Assembly: GCF_001866135.1 (NCBI RefSeq)
Contig: NZ_MODW01000007.1
Coordinates: forward strand, 39,660-103,659
Reading direction: 5' to 3'
DNA length: 64,000 nt
Origin: Microbacterium sp. LCT-H2
GTDB lineage: Bacteria > Actinomycetota > Actinomycetes > Actinomycetales > Microbacteriaceae
The position numbers were made by a program, and so were the translations under genes. Below the pieces are notes generated by a model. That model made no database searches and was not told where the DNA came from. It saw nothing but the letters and a program-made list of their open reading frames with translations. This document shows, piece after piece, positions 7,800 through 16,437 of this stretch (the stretch's first letter is position 1; the number at the start of each line of letters is the position of its first letter).

Positions 7800-8773
7800 T
7801 GGCGAAGCGCACTGGACTCGGCCGCGGCATCGGCGCCCTCATCCCGACAGCGGACCAGACCGAACGTCCCGTCGACGTGTTCTTCCCCGGCACGAAGATC
7901 GCACCGACCCCCGAGGCTCCCTCCACGAGCGCCGACGCCGCGCCCGCGCCCGAACTCGAGGCGGTTCCTGGGATCCATCTGATCCAGGTCGACCCGCAGG
8001 CGATCGTCCCCAACCCTCGCCAGCCACGCACGCACTTCAACCCGGAGGACCTCGCGGAGCTCGTCCACAGCGTCCGTGAGTTCGGCGTGCTGCAGCCGGT
8101 GGTCGTCCGGAAGAACAACGACGGCGAGTACGAGCTCATCATGGGGGAGCGGCGCACGCGTGCCGCTCGCGAGGCCGGACTCGAGGCGATCCCGGCCATC
8201 GTCCGCGACACGGCCGACGAGGATCTCCTGCGGGACGCGCTGCTGGAGAACCTCCACCGCTCGGAGCTGAATCCCCTCGAAGAGGCGTCGGCCTACCAGC
8301 AGCTCCTGGATGATTTCGGCATCACCCAGGAGGAGCTGGCCACGCGTATCGGTCGCTCCCGTCCGCAGATCAGCAACACCATCCGCCTGCTCAAGCTCCC
8401 GGTCCCGGTGCAGCAGCGGGTGGCCGCCGGCGTGCTGACCGCCGGGCACGCCCGCGCCATCCTCAGCGTGGAGTCTGCGGAGGCGATGCAGCGTCTCGCG
8501 GACAAGGTCGTCAATGAGGATCTGTCCGTTCGCGCGACGGAAGAAGCCGCCAAGGCGCAGCCGTCGGCAGGCAAGACCCCGAAGCCGACACCTGGTGCGC
8601 GTCGGGCGTACCTGGACGAGGTCGCCGGCAAGCTCGGCGACCGCCTCAACACCCGGGTCCGGATCTCACTGGGTGCGCGGAAAGGCCAGGTCACGATCGA
8701 TTTCGCATCGATCCAGGACCTGAACCGCATTCTCGAGGAGCTCGGTGAAGAAGGGTACGGCTCCGCGCGGTGA
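7799..8773 (+). CDS. parB: Chromosome-partitioning protein ParB
   Basis: ParB is a CTPase clamp that loads at parS and spreads along DNA. The 324-residue product starts MAKRTGLGRGIGALIP, the usual ParA-contacting N-terminus. The ParB/Srx domain includes PNPRQPRTHFNPEDLAELV, MGERRTRAAREAGLEAIP (box II) and LLENLHRSELNPLEEASAY. The HTH follows (QEELATRIGRSRPQISNTIRLLKLP), and a dimerisation domain ends the protein (LGARKGQVTIDFASIQDL). A Pro/Ala linker joins the last two domains. It is coupled to parA and its targets lie just upstream. Confidence 0.96.
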   Translation: MAKRTGLGRGIGALIPTADQTERPVDVFFPGTKIAPTPEAPSTSADAAPAPELEAVPGIHLIQVDPQAIVPNPRQPRTHFNPEDLAELVHSVREFGVLQPVVVRKNNDGEYELIMGERRTRAAREAGLEAIPAIVRDTADEDLLRDALLENLHRSELNPLEEASAYQQLLDDFGITQEELATRIGRSRPQISNTIRLLKLPVPVQQRVAAGVLTAGHARAILSVESAEAMQRLADKVVNEDLSVRATEEAAKAQPSAGKTPKPTPGARRAYLDEVAGKLGDRLNTRVRISLGARKGQVTIDFASIQDLNRILEELGEEGYGSAR

Positions 8774-8797
8774 CCGCGCCCCTGGTCGGGGCTGGCA

Positions 8798-8803
8798 TAG
8801 ACT
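8798..8803 (+). promoter_or_regulatory. Candidate -10 for the sugar symporter
   Basis: TAGACT lies 31 nt before the ATG at 8835, which has its own GAGGGGG ribosome-binding site. No clear -35 is seen. A weak GCCCC/GGGGC hairpin (8778-8792) may end parAB transcription first. Confidence 0.3.
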
Positions 8804-8834
8804 CGCGTCATCTTGACGATGCGAGGGGGATGTC

Positions 8835-10283
8835 ATGTCCAGACCAGCTGATCCAGCGACCATCAAGCGTCGCGTGATCGCCGTCAGTATCGCGGCGGCC
8901 CTGGGTGGTTTCCTCTTCGGATTCGACACCGCGGTGATCAACGGCGCCGTCGACGCTCTGGCCGGAGACGTCTCCGGATTCGATCTCGGCACCGGCCTCA
9001 AGGGCTTCGCGGTGTCGTCGGCCTTGATCGGCTGCGCTGTGGGTGCCTGGTTCGCCGGGCCCGTCTCGAACAAGTTCGGCCGCATCCCGGTGATGGTGGC
9101 CGCCGCCGCCATGTTCTTCGTCTCGGCGATCGGCTCCGGCCTCGCCTTCAGCGTCGTCGACCTCATCATCTGGCGAGTCATCGGCGGCCTCGGCGTCGGT
9201 GCGGCGTCGGTGATCGCACCTGCATACATCGCAGAGGTGTCGCCGGCAGCGATTCGCGGCCGTCTCGGCTCGCTGCAACAGCTCGCGATCGTCCTCGGCA
9301 TCTTCGCCGCGCTGTTGTCCGATGCCCTGCTGGCCGGCATCGCGGGGGAGGCGGACCAGCCGCTCTGGGGTCTGACCGCGTGGCGATGGATGTTCATGGT
9401 CGCGGCCATCCCCGCGCTCGTCTACGGACTGATGTCGCTCCGGCTGCCGGAATCCCCGCGCTACCTGGTGCGCAAGGGCGAGGTGAAGCGCGCTGCGGAA
9501 GTGCTCCAGACCGTCACGGGGACGATCGACACCGAGGCGAAGATCAAGGAGATCACGGGGACGATCGACACGGAGCGCTCCGAGTCGCTGCGGGATCTGC
9601 GGGGGAGCCGGCTGGGACTCAAGCCGATCGTCTGGGTCGGCATCCTGCTGTCGGTGTTCCAGCAGTTCGTCGGCATCAACGTCATCTTCTACTACTCCAC
9701 GACGCTGTGGCAGTCGGTGGGCTTCGACGAGTCCAGCGCCCTCCTCACCTCCGTCATCACCTCTGTCACGAACATCGTCGTCACGATCGTCGCGATCCTC
9801 CTCGTCGACCGCATCGGGCGTCGGATCATGCTGCTCGTCGGCTCGGTCGGCATGACGGTGACTCTCGGGCTGATGGCGCTCGCCTTCTCGTTCGGCACGC
9901 TCGACGCCTCCGGAACCGCGACTCTCCCCGACCCCTGGGCCACCGTCGCCCTCATCTGCGCCAACGGCTTCGTCGTGTTCTTCGGTGCGAGCTGGGGTCC
10001 GCTGGTGTGGGTGCTCCTGGGCGAGATCTTCCCGAACTCGATCCGTGCCGGTGCCCTGGCCGTGGCCGCCGCGGCGCAGTGGGTGGCGAACTTCTTCATC
10101 TCGACGACGTTCCCCGCGTTCGCCGAGATCGGCCTCACGTTCGCCTACGGCTTCTACGCGTTCTTCGCGCTGCTGTCGTTCTTCTTCGTGTTCTTCAAGG
10201 TGCCGGAGACCAAGGGCCGCGAGCTCGAGGACATGAGCGAGGATGCGAAGGTGGAGCGCCGACCCCGTCGCGCACGCGCGTAG
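8835..10283 (+). CDS. MFS sugar/H+ symporter (sugar porter family)
   Basis: This 482-residue protein has about 12 membrane segments and sugar porter signatures: GGFLFGFDTAVINGAV in the first segment, NKFGRIPVM in loop 2-3, PAYIAEVSPAAIRGRLGSLQQL, RLPESPRYLVRKGE before the central loop, QQFVGINVIFYYSTTLW, DRIGRRIML, and PETKGRELEDM at the end. It probably imports a hexose or pentose with H+. The central loop holds a direct duplication (TGTIDTEAKIKEI repeated as TGTIDTERSE; 19-bp identity at 9514-9532 and 9553-9571). It is not in an obvious operon, and the substrate cannot be named. Confidence 0.9.
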   Translation: MSRPADPATIKRRVIAVSIAAALGGFLFGFDTAVINGAVDALAGDVSGFDLGTGLKGFAVSSALIGCAVGAWFAGPVSNKFGRIPVMVAAAAMFFVSAIGSGLAFSVVDLIIWRVIGGLGVGAASVIAPAYIAEVSPAAIRGRLGSLQQLAIVLGIFAALLSDALLAGIAGEADQPLWGLTAWRWMFMVAAIPALVYGLMSLRLPESPRYLVRKGEVKRAAEVLQTVTGTIDTEAKIKEITGTIDTERSESLRDLRGSRLGLKPIVWVGILLSVFQQFVGINVIFYYSTTLWQSVGFDESSALLTSVITSVTNIVVTIVAILLVDRIGRRIMLLVGSVGMTVTLGLMALAFSFGTLDASGTATLPDPWATVALICANGFVVFFGASWGPLVWVLLGEIFPNSIRAGALAVAAAAQWVANFFISTTFPAFAEIGLTFAYGFYAFFALLSFFFVFFKVPETKGRELEDMSEDAKVERRPRRARA

Positions 10284-10292
10284 GCTGGAGGG

Positions 10293-10628
10293 ATGACCGA
10301 GTCCGTCCCCCGTCGCGCCAGCCTGGAAGTGCTGCGCGCCGAGGCGTCGGACGAACTCGCTGTCCTCGTGCAGGAGCGCCTGCTCGGCGGCGAGGACCCC
10401 TGGGAGTTCATGGAGGAGCTGCCCAGCGTCGACGAGCTCGTCGTCTACCTGCTCCGCGCCGACAACATCGCGGCAAACGACGGTGTGCGTCCGAACGCCG
10501 CGCGACACTACCGCGTGCTGCGACAGATCGCCCTCGAGTACCCGGAACTCACACCGGCCGTGTGGGGGCTCCTGGACGAGAAGCAGCGCCATCGTCGCTG
10601 GGATCCCCGCATCGCGGACGCCTCCTGA
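10293..10628 (+). CDS. Conserved hypothetical protein, 111 aa
   Basis: I do not recognise a family. The protein is soluble, acidic and helical (SLEVLRAEASDELAVLVQERL, then EDPWEFMEELPSVDELVVYLL) and ends with a Trp/Arg-rich tail (EKQRHRRWDPRI). There is no signal peptide or metal motif. TAGGCT, whose first three bases are the stop codon of the upstream transporter, lies 6 nt before the ATG, and GGAGGG fills the gap, so either a leaderless start or normal SD-led translation from the upstream transcript is possible. Confidence 0.7.
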   Translation: MTESVPRRASLEVLRAEASDELAVLVQERLLGGEDPWEFMEELPSVDELVVYLLRADNIAANDGVRPNAARHYRVLRQIALEYPELTPAVWGLLDEKQRHRRWDPRIADAS

Positions 10629-10634
10629 CGACCG

Positions 10635-11008
10635 ATGCTCCTCGTGCCTTCTGACCCGTCCTGGCCGCTGCGGTTCGAGGAGTTCGCGACAAGGATCCGC
10701 GCCGCCGGGGAGGACGGGTGGATCATCGAGCACATCGGCTCGACCGCGATTCCCGGGATGAGCGCGAAACCGATCATCGACCTCGCGGTGCGCGTGGAGA
10801 CGCGGGAGCGGCTCGACGCTCGTCTGCCCGAGCTGGAGGCCGCCGGAGGTGCGTCGGATATGAGCAGGTCAAGCACGACGCTGCGCGGGCGGCAGCGGAC
10901 GGGGTGTCCTCCTGCAACGCGGGAAAGACCGCCGTCATCCAGGAGATCGTGAACAGCGCCCGGGCCGCGCGCGGTCTCGAGCCCGTGGACGTGTACGACA
11001 AGCGCTGA
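10635..11008 (+). pseudogene. Decayed GrpB-family (UPF0157) gene with internal deletion
   Basis: The first part reads like the start of a GrpB-family nucleotidyltransferase-like protein: MLLVPSDPSWPLRFEEF, then IIEHIGSTAIPGMSAKPIIDLAV. Homology stops near LPELEAAG (about 10850). From about 10858 another frame gives YEQVKHDAARAAADG and NAGKTAVIQEIVNSARA up to a TGA at 11008, matching the family C-terminus. The family is usually about 170 residues, so roughly 50-60 middle codons are missing and the phase is shifted. A sequencing error alone cannot explain the missing segment. The product is probably non-functional. Confidence 0.75.
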
Positions 11009-11036
11009 CCAGTACGGGCGGCCCGGAGGATGCGAC

Positions 11037-11064
11037 AAGGGCCGCACCCGGAGGTGCGGCCCTT
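11037..11064. terminator. Hairpin terminator between GrpB remnant and trxA
   Basis: AAGGGCCGCACC, loop CGGA, GGTGCGGCCCTT: a perfect 12-bp stem between convergent units. It can serve both strands, mainly trxB-trxA (trxA stops at 11082). Confidence 0.75.
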
Positions 11065-11081
11065 CTCGCGGTCGTGGGGGA

Positions 11082-11405
11082 TCAGCCGAGGAAAGCGGCC
11101 AGATCCTGCTCGAGGGCGAACTTCGGCTTGGCGCCGATGATCGTCGTCTTGACCTCTCCGCCCTGGAAGACCTTCATCGCCGGGATCGACGTGATCTGGT
11201 ACTTCATGGCCAGCTCCGGGTTCTCGTCCACGTTGAGCTTGAGGATGGTGATCTTGTCGGGGTTGTCGGACTGGATCTCGTCCAGCACCGGCGCGACCAT
11301 ACGACACGGACCGCACCACTCGGCCCAGAAGTCCACCAGCACGGGACCATCGGCCTGCAGCACGTCCTGCTCCCAGGTCGCCTGGCTCGTTGCCTTTGCA
11401 CTCAT
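11082..11405 (-). CDS. trxA: Thioredoxin
   Basis: This cytoplasmic disulfide reductase is recycled by TrxB. The 107-residue product has the active site DFWAEWCGPCRMVAPVLDEI (WCGPC), the cis-Pro loop ITSIPAMKVFQGGE, and the normal thioredoxin length. The start is the ATG at 11405, preceded by AAGGAG; longer in-frame extensions upstream lie in the intergenic region and are not protein-like. It lies 68 nt downstream of trxB in one operon. Confidence 0.96.
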   Translation of the reverse strand: MSAKATSQATWEQDVLQADGPVLVDFWAEWCGPCRMVAPVLDEIQSDNPDKITILKLNVDENPELAMKYQITSIPAMKVFQGGEVKTTIIGAKPKFALEQDLAAFLG

Positions 11406-11473
11406 CAGAGTTCTCCTTGTTCGAGGTTCGCCTGTTGCAACAACGGGCGAGGGGAAAGTGTTCCCGGCCGTGG

Positions 11474-12448
11474 TCAGGCCGTGATGACCTCGGCCGCCTC
11501 GGCCGCGGGGACCTCGACGGAGGAGTCCTCCAGGTCGGCGAGGAAGTGCTCGGCGTCGAGGGCCGCGATCGTGCCCGTTCCGGCGGCGGTGATGGCCTGG
11601 CGGTAGGTGGGGTCGATCACGTCGCCGGCGGCGAAGACACCGGGAACCGACGTGCGCGAGGAGCGACCGTCGACCCAGATCGTCCCCTCGGGCGTGAGCT
11701 CGAGCTTCTCGTGGACGAGGTGGGTTCGCGGGTCGTTGCCGATGGCGATGAACAGGCCGTCGAGGGGCAGGTCGCGCAGCGAGCCGTCCTCGGTGGAACG
11801 CAGCTGCACGCCCGAGACGGCGTTGTCGCCGAGGATCTCCACGACCTCGCTGTTCCACACGAACTCGATCTTCTCGTTCGCGAAGGCGCGCTCCTGCATG
11901 ATCTTCGAGGCCCGCAGGGTGTCCTTGCGGTGGATGACGTACACCTTGTCCGCGAAGCGCGTGAGGAAGGTGGCCTCCTCCATCGCCGAGTCACCGCCGC
12001 CGACGACCGCGATGGTCTTCTGACGGAAGAAGAAGCCGTCGCAGGTGGCGCACCAGGAGACGCCGAAGCCGGAGAGACGCTCCTCGCCCTCGATGCCGAG
12101 CTTGCGGTAGGCGGAACCCGTCGCGTAGATGATGGTCTTCGCCTCGTGGGTCGCGCCCGAACCGAGGGTGACCTTCTTGACGGGGCCGGCGACGTCGAGC
12201 TCGGTGACGTCGTCGTAGAGCACCTCGGTGCCGAACTTCTCGGCCTGCTCCTGGAACTTCGCCATGAGCTCGGGGCCCTGGATGCCCTCCGGGAAGCCGG
12301 GGTAGTTCTCCACCTCGGTCGTGTTCATGAGCTCTCCGCCGACCTCGACGGAGCTCGCGATGAGCAGCGGCTCCAGGTTCGCGCGCGCCGCGTAGATGGC
12401 AGCCGTGAATCCGGCGGGGCCGGAGCCGATGATGATGACCTGACGCAT
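11474..12448 (-). CDS. trxB: Thioredoxin-disulfide reductase
   Basis: This FAD enzyme passes NADPH electrons to thioredoxin. The 324-residue product starts MRQVIIIGSGPAGFTAAIYAARAN (FAD-binding GxGxxG). It has the redox-active WCATCDG, the NADPH-binding VVGGGDSAMEEATFL, and the closing GVFAAGDVIDPTYRQAITAAG. The ATG at 12448 is chosen because GGAG lies 8 nt upstream; an in-frame ATG at 12520 would add non-homologous residues. A SigR/SigH-type promoter sits about 50 nt upstream. Confidence 0.96.
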   Translation of the reverse strand: MRQVIIIGSGPAGFTAAIYAARANLEPLLIASSVEVGGELMNTTEVENYPGFPEGIQGPELMAKFQEQAEKFGTEVLYDDVTELDVAGPVKKVTLGSGATHEAKTIIYATGSAYRKLGIEGEERLSGFGVSWCATCDGFFFRQKTIAVVGGGDSAMEEATFLTRFADKVYVIHRKDTLRASKIMQERAFANEKIEFVWNSEVVEILGDNAVSGVQLRSTEDGSLRDLPLDGLFIAIGNDPRTHLVHEKLELTPEGTIWVDGRSSRTSVPGVFAAGDVIDPTYRQAITAAGTGTIAALDAEHFLADLEDSSVEVPAAEAAEVITA

Positions 12449-12497
12449 GTGATCTCCGTTAGAAAGGCGGTGCCGTCGAAAGACGTCCGACTGTTTC

Positions 12498-12524
12498 AAC
12501 CCATGGTAACCGCGGGGCATTCCC
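12498..12524 (-). promoter_or_regulatory. SigR/SigH-type promoter of trxB-trxA
   Basis: On the minus strand GGGAAT (12524-12519), exactly 18 bp, then GTTG. This matches the GGAAT-N18-GTT signature known for the thiol-stress sigma factors SigR (Streptomyces) and SigH (mycobacteria, corynebacteria), whose regulons include trxBA. The -35 lies just 4 nt after the murJ stop. Confidence 0.7.
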
Positions 12525-12527
12525 GCG

Positions 12528-14144
12528 TCAGCGGCCGGGCAGGAAGCGGCGGACGAGCCCGCCGGCGGCCTTCAGCTCCGGGGCGCGGAAGACCGCGAGG
12601 ATCGCGACGTACACGAGCACGACGACGAGGCCGATGACGGCCGTCGCCAGGGTGCCGGGAATGACTCCGGACGTCGCCCATCCCGTCGTCCCGCCGAGGA
12701 GGAGGAACGTGCCCCAGCCGGCGAGACCGGCCGGGATCGCGGCGATCGCGAAGAGCGCCAGGGCACGCATCCACGAGAGGACGCCCAGCCCACCGATCTT
12801 GCGGTGCAGCAGCCAGGTCGCCACGATCGTCTGCAGCGTGCTGGCGATCGACTGGCCCAGAGCCACGGCGGCAGCCAGCTGAGACAGGGCGATGATCTCC
12901 GCGGACAGGAGCCCCGCCGCGCCCAGTGCGGTCACGACGATCAACGTGCACTGGAAGATCGTGAACCAGAAGGGGGTGCGGGTGTCGTCGTAAGCGTAGA
13001 AGGTCCGCTGGACGATGAACAGGATCGTGAGCGGGATGAGGCTGATCAGATAGCAGAGGAGGACGATGGCGGCTCCCTCGGCATCCGAAGGGCTCTCGGT
13101 GAAGACACGCGATGCGGGGATCGCCGCGGCCGCGACCGCGGCGACGGCGGCGACGATGAAGAACAGTAGCGTGCGGATGCTGCGCGAGATGTCTCCGCGG
13201 ACCTCGTCGTCGCGACCTGCGGCCGCGTGCTCGCTGATCTGCGTGAAGTACGGGGTCCCGATCGACAGCACGATGACCGAGTACGGCAGCATGAAGATGA
13301 GCCAGGCGTTGGCCGTCACGGCGAGCGACGCCCCCGACTCCGACGCGTTGCTGACGATGTTCCCCTGGAGCACACCCGCGGACAGCGAGGCCAGGGCCAT
13401 CAGGAAGGTCCACCCCGCGAGTTTGCCCACGTTGCCGAGGCCGACGCCCCGCCAGTGGAAGTCGGGACGCAGGGACAGCCCGGTCCGCCTCCAGAACAGC
13501 AGCAGGATGAGCGCCTGCACGGCGATGCCGAGGGTCGCCGTGCCGCCGAGCATCGCGATCATCTCCGGCGTCCAGTCGGCGGAGTTCCGGGAGACCGGGG
13601 AGAAGGCCCATCCCAGGATCAGGAACCCGATGATGGAGACGATGTTGTTGACGACGGGCGCCCAGGTGAAGGGACCGAAGATCCGCCGCGCGTTCAGGGC
13701 TTCGCCCAGCAGGGCGTACAGACCATAGAACAGGATCTGCGGGAGACACCAGTACGCGAGCGCGGTCGCGAGCGCCTGGGTGGTCGAGGACAGGCCCCCG
13801 GCGACGATCTGCACGAGCCACGGGGCGGCGATCGTGGCGATCGCCGTAACAGCCACCAGCACGACCGTGCCGAGGGTGAAGAGCTTCGAGATGAAGGCAT
13901 TGCCCCCGTCGGCGTCTGCGGTGGCCTTGACGATCTGCGGCACGATGACCGCGGTGAGGATGCCGACGGAGATGAGGGAGAAGACGCTGTTCGGGAGAGT
14001 GTTCGCCGCGGCGAACGCGTCGGCGGGCCCCGAGTTGAACGACCCGATCACCGCCACGAGGACGATGCTGCGCAGCAGCCCGGTCACGCGCGACACCATG
14101 GTGCCGGCGCCGATGATGGCGCTGGCACGCCCGAGACTACTCAC
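12528..14144 (-). CDS. murJ: Lipid II flippase MurJ
   Basis: MurJ moves lipid II across the membrane for peptidoglycan synthesis. The 538-residue product has about 14 membrane segments, opening SSLGRASAIIGAGTMVSRVTG, with ADAFAAANTLPNSVFSLISVG in the first repeat, GEALNARRIFGPFTWAPVVNN, and LIVQRTFYAYDDTRTPFW, all typical of MviN/MurJ. GTG at 14144 is preferred: AAGGAG lies just upstream and the codon overlaps the stop of the preceding gene by 8 nt. An in-frame ATG at 14168 is the alternative. The extended pseudokinase tail of mycobacterial MviN is absent. Confidence 0.94.
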   Translation of the reverse strand: MSSLGRASAIIGAGTMVSRVTGLLRSIVLVAVIGSFNSGPADAFAAANTLPNSVFSLISVGILTAVIVPQIVKATADADGGNAFISKLFTLGTVVLVAVTAIATIAAPWLVQIVAGGLSSTTQALATALAYWCLPQILFYGLYALLGEALNARRIFGPFTWAPVVNNIVSIIGFLILGWAFSPVSRNSADWTPEMIAMLGGTATLGIAVQALILLLFWRRTGLSLRPDFHWRGVGLGNVGKLAGWTFLMALASLSAGVLQGNIVSNASESGASLAVTANAWLIFMLPYSVIVLSIGTPYFTQISEHAAAGRDDEVRGDISRSIRTLLFFIVAAVAAVAAAAIPASRVFTESPSDAEGAAIVLLCYLISLIPLTILFIVQRTFYAYDDTRTPFWFTIFQCTLIVVTALGAAGLLSAEIIALSQLAAAVALGQSIASTLQTIVATWLLHRKIGGLGVLSWMRALALFAIAAIPAGLAGWGTFLLLGGTTGWATSGVIPGTLATAVIGLVVVLVYVAILAVFRAPELKAAGGLVRRFLPGR

Positions 14145-16332
14145 GCGACTCCTTCGTCGGCGGGGCATCCGGACCGTCGTGGTGCTCCTGCACGGCCGCC
14201 TCCGCCTCCTTCTCCTCGATCAGTTCCTCGACGGCGGCCTCGACGGCCTGCTCCTCGATCGCCTCTCGGCGCTTCCGACGCACGGTGCGCACCACCCCGA
14301 GAGCGATGAGGAGCACGGCGAGTCCGCCGAAGACGACGAGGCCGATGGTCTCCCACTCCGCGCGCACCGCGACGCGGATGGTCTGCTCGGACTGGATCGG
14401 CACCCCGGTCGGGCTGGTGAGGCTGAGGCGCAGATCGAGCTCGCCGCTGCCGACTCGGGCCGACACCGGCACCTTCGCCCTCGTGGTTGAGTTCGCCTGC
14501 ACGGCGACGTCGATCACGGGCGTCACCTCGAGGCGCGGATCGGTGGGGGCGGCGTACAGCCGCACCGTCACCGGCCACGGGAGGTCGTTGCGCACGGCGA
14601 TGGGGAGGTCGGCGTTGGCCGTGAGGAGCTGGATGGTGCTGGAGTCGGGGATGCTGACGGCACCGAGCGTCTCGGTGGTGCGGGCACGATGGGCCGCGAC
14701 CTTCTCGGCGAAGGCTTCCGCGGACGATCCGACCGCGATGGTCCGCAGGACCCGGATCCGCTCGGGGCTGAGCAGCACGAGGGGGTCGCTGAGGACGGTG
14801 GCGAAGGCTGTGAGTGAGCGCTCGTCGGCGAGGAGATTGGTGAGGTCGGACGCCCGGGTCGCTGCGGCCGTCTCGGGAAGCGTCACCGAGGCGGCGGGAG
14901 CCGCCCGCACCGTCGAGAGCTCGAAGCCGATCGAGTCGGCTGCCGAGATCGCGTCGCGGAGGGCATCCGCGGAGCGGTTCTCGTCGCGCTCCAGGCCGAT
15001 GAGGATCGGAGCGCCGGGGGCCCGGGCGCCGGCGAGGAAGAGCCGCGCGGCGGCTTCCGCCAACAGCCCCTGGCGGGGAACCGAGGCGGATTCGGTCGCC
15101 GCAGCAGACAACGCGGCCGACGTGGCGGCATCGATGACGAGCAGGTCCTGACCGCCCGCTGTCGCATGGGCCGCACTCTGATCGCCGACGGTCTCGGACG
15201 ACACGATGGTCGTGGCGGGGCGGCCCAGATAGCCGGTGAACGCCGCGAGGTCGGCCTCCGTGAGGTCGCTCTCCGGCCAGACGATCCCCGGGATCGCGCC
15301 GTCGATCTCCGTGAGCTCCTCGTCGGTGGGAAGAGCCGGTCCGTCGGTCGGCGTCGGCGACGGTTCTGCAGTGGTGCCGGGAGTGCTCGTCGGTGTCACG
15401 GCTCGCTGCTGGGGGAACGCGGCGGGATCGAGCAGCGAGGTCAGCGGCAGCGGTGCCAGCGCCTCGGGCAGACCGGCCTGCGCTTGCACCGTGAGGTCGG
15501 CATCGCCGAACTGCAGGGCGAAACGGGCGTTGGGGAGTTCGTCGAGCCGCTGCAGCCAGTCAGTCGCCGCTGAGGGGGCGGCGGTGCCCAGCGCGCGGAT
15601 CGACGTGAGGATGGCAGGGTCGACCGCGAGCACCGCCGTCGTCCCGGCCACGCCGTCGAGCTGCGCGGTGAGGTCGCCGTCCGGGGCGGTCAACTCCGCG
15701 AGCTCCTCGGCGCTCAGGAGGGCACCGCCCGCCGGCGTGGCGGTGATGGGCACGATGACCCCGACCGGGCTTGTGGGGCCGGAGGTGACGACGAGGACGC
15801 TCGTCGCGGTGGTGTCCCAGGTCGTGGTGCGCTGTCCCTCACCATCCTTCGTGCCGGCGTCGCTCAGGGCAGCCCGCAGCGGGTACACCCCGGGTTTCAA
15901 CGGCTTCAAGGTCTCCTGCGGCACGAACACGGTGGTGCCGGCGGCTCCGCCCGCCTCCGTCGGCTTCGTGGTCTCCTCTCCGAGGGAGAGGAAGGAACCC
16001 GCGGCCTGGCCCTCGTCCAACCATTCGGTGACGGCGTCGTCGTCGGTCAGTGGCGTGCTGCCGAGCTCGATCTCGACGCGACCCGCGGAGAGCTCCGCCT
16101 CGGTGCGGTTGTCGATCGTGACCACGGCCGACGTCGACGTCCCGGGGGCGACGGTCCCGCGCAGGCCCGCCGTGACATGCAGTTCCACCCGTTGATCGTC
16201 GTCGGCGGCCGGCTGGTCGGCCGCCACAGCGGGACCGGCGACGCCGACGACGCAGACGCCGGCGGCGACCACGAACGCCGCGAGCCGGCGCACGCGCGCG
16301 CGGAGGCCCGTCTCGGGAGTGATCGCGGTCAT
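14137..16332 (-). CDS. DUF6049-type exported membrane protein
   Basis: This 731-residue protein has an N-terminal signal peptide (RLAAFVVAAGVCVVGVAGPAVA), a long extracytoplasmic part, one membrane segment near the C-terminus (IGLVVFGGLAVLLIALGVV) and a charged cytoplasmic tail (VRRKRREAIEEQAVEAAVEE). The extracytoplasmic part has early Ig-like beta repeats and a central Pro/Thr/Ser linker. The same architecture is common immediately before murJ in Actinobacteria, so a cell-envelope role is inferred. The ATG at 16332 has GAGGAAG upstream. The open frame continues far beyond it only as a shadow of the opposite methyltransferase. Confidence 0.8.
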   Translation of the reverse strand: MTAITPETGLRARVRRLAAFVVAAGVCVVGVAGPAVAADQPAADDDQRVELHVTAGLRGTVAPGTSTSAVVTIDNRTEAELSAGRVEIELGSTPLTDDDAVTEWLDEGQAAGSFLSLGEETTKPTEAGGAAGTTVFVPQETLKPLKPGVYPLRAALSDAGTKDGEGQRTTTWDTTATSVLVVTSGPTSPVGVIVPITATPAGGALLSAEELAELTAPDGDLTAQLDGVAGTTAVLAVDPAILTSIRALGTAAPSAATDWLQRLDELPNARFALQFGDADLTVQAQAGLPEALAPLPLTSLLDPAAFPQQRAVTPTSTPGTTAEPSPTPTDGPALPTDEELTEIDGAIPGIVWPESDLTEADLAAFTGYLGRPATTIVSSETVGDQSAAHATAGGQDLLVIDAATSAALSAAATESASVPRQGLLAEAAARLFLAGARAPGAPILIGLERDENRSADALRDAISAADSIGFELSTVRAAPAASVTLPETAAATRASDLTNLLADERSLTAFATVLSDPLVLLSPERIRVLRTIAVGSSAEAFAEKVAAHRARTTETLGAVSIPDSSTIQLLTANADLPIAVRNDLPWPVTVRLYAAPTDPRLEVTPVIDVAVQANSTTRAKVPVSARVGSGELDLRLSLTSPTGVPIQSEQTIRVAVRAEWETIGLVVFGGLAVLLIALGVVRTVRRKRREAIEEQAVEAAVEELIEEKEAEAAVQEHHDGPDAPPTKESRE

Positions 16333-16424
16333 GAAGGTCTTCCTCGAACGCCCGGGAGAGGCGGATCGTGAGTACTGACTCTGCGATTCTAGGAGGCCGG
16401 ACAGAGGAGAACCCTGAAGACGCG

Positions 16425-16430
16425 TAGAGT
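16425..16430 (+). promoter_or_regulatory. -10 hexamer for a leaderless methyltransferase start
   Basis: TAGAGT is followed by 7 nt and GTG at 16438, the spacing expected when transcription begins at the start codon. Confidence 0.45.
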
Positions 16431-16437
16431 GACGGCC

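Noticed and set aside
8808..10733. Long minus-strand open frame opposite the sugar symporter
   Set aside because: It is a high-GC shadow: rich in Arg, Asp, Gly, His, with no family motif, and it lies across a clear membrane transporter.
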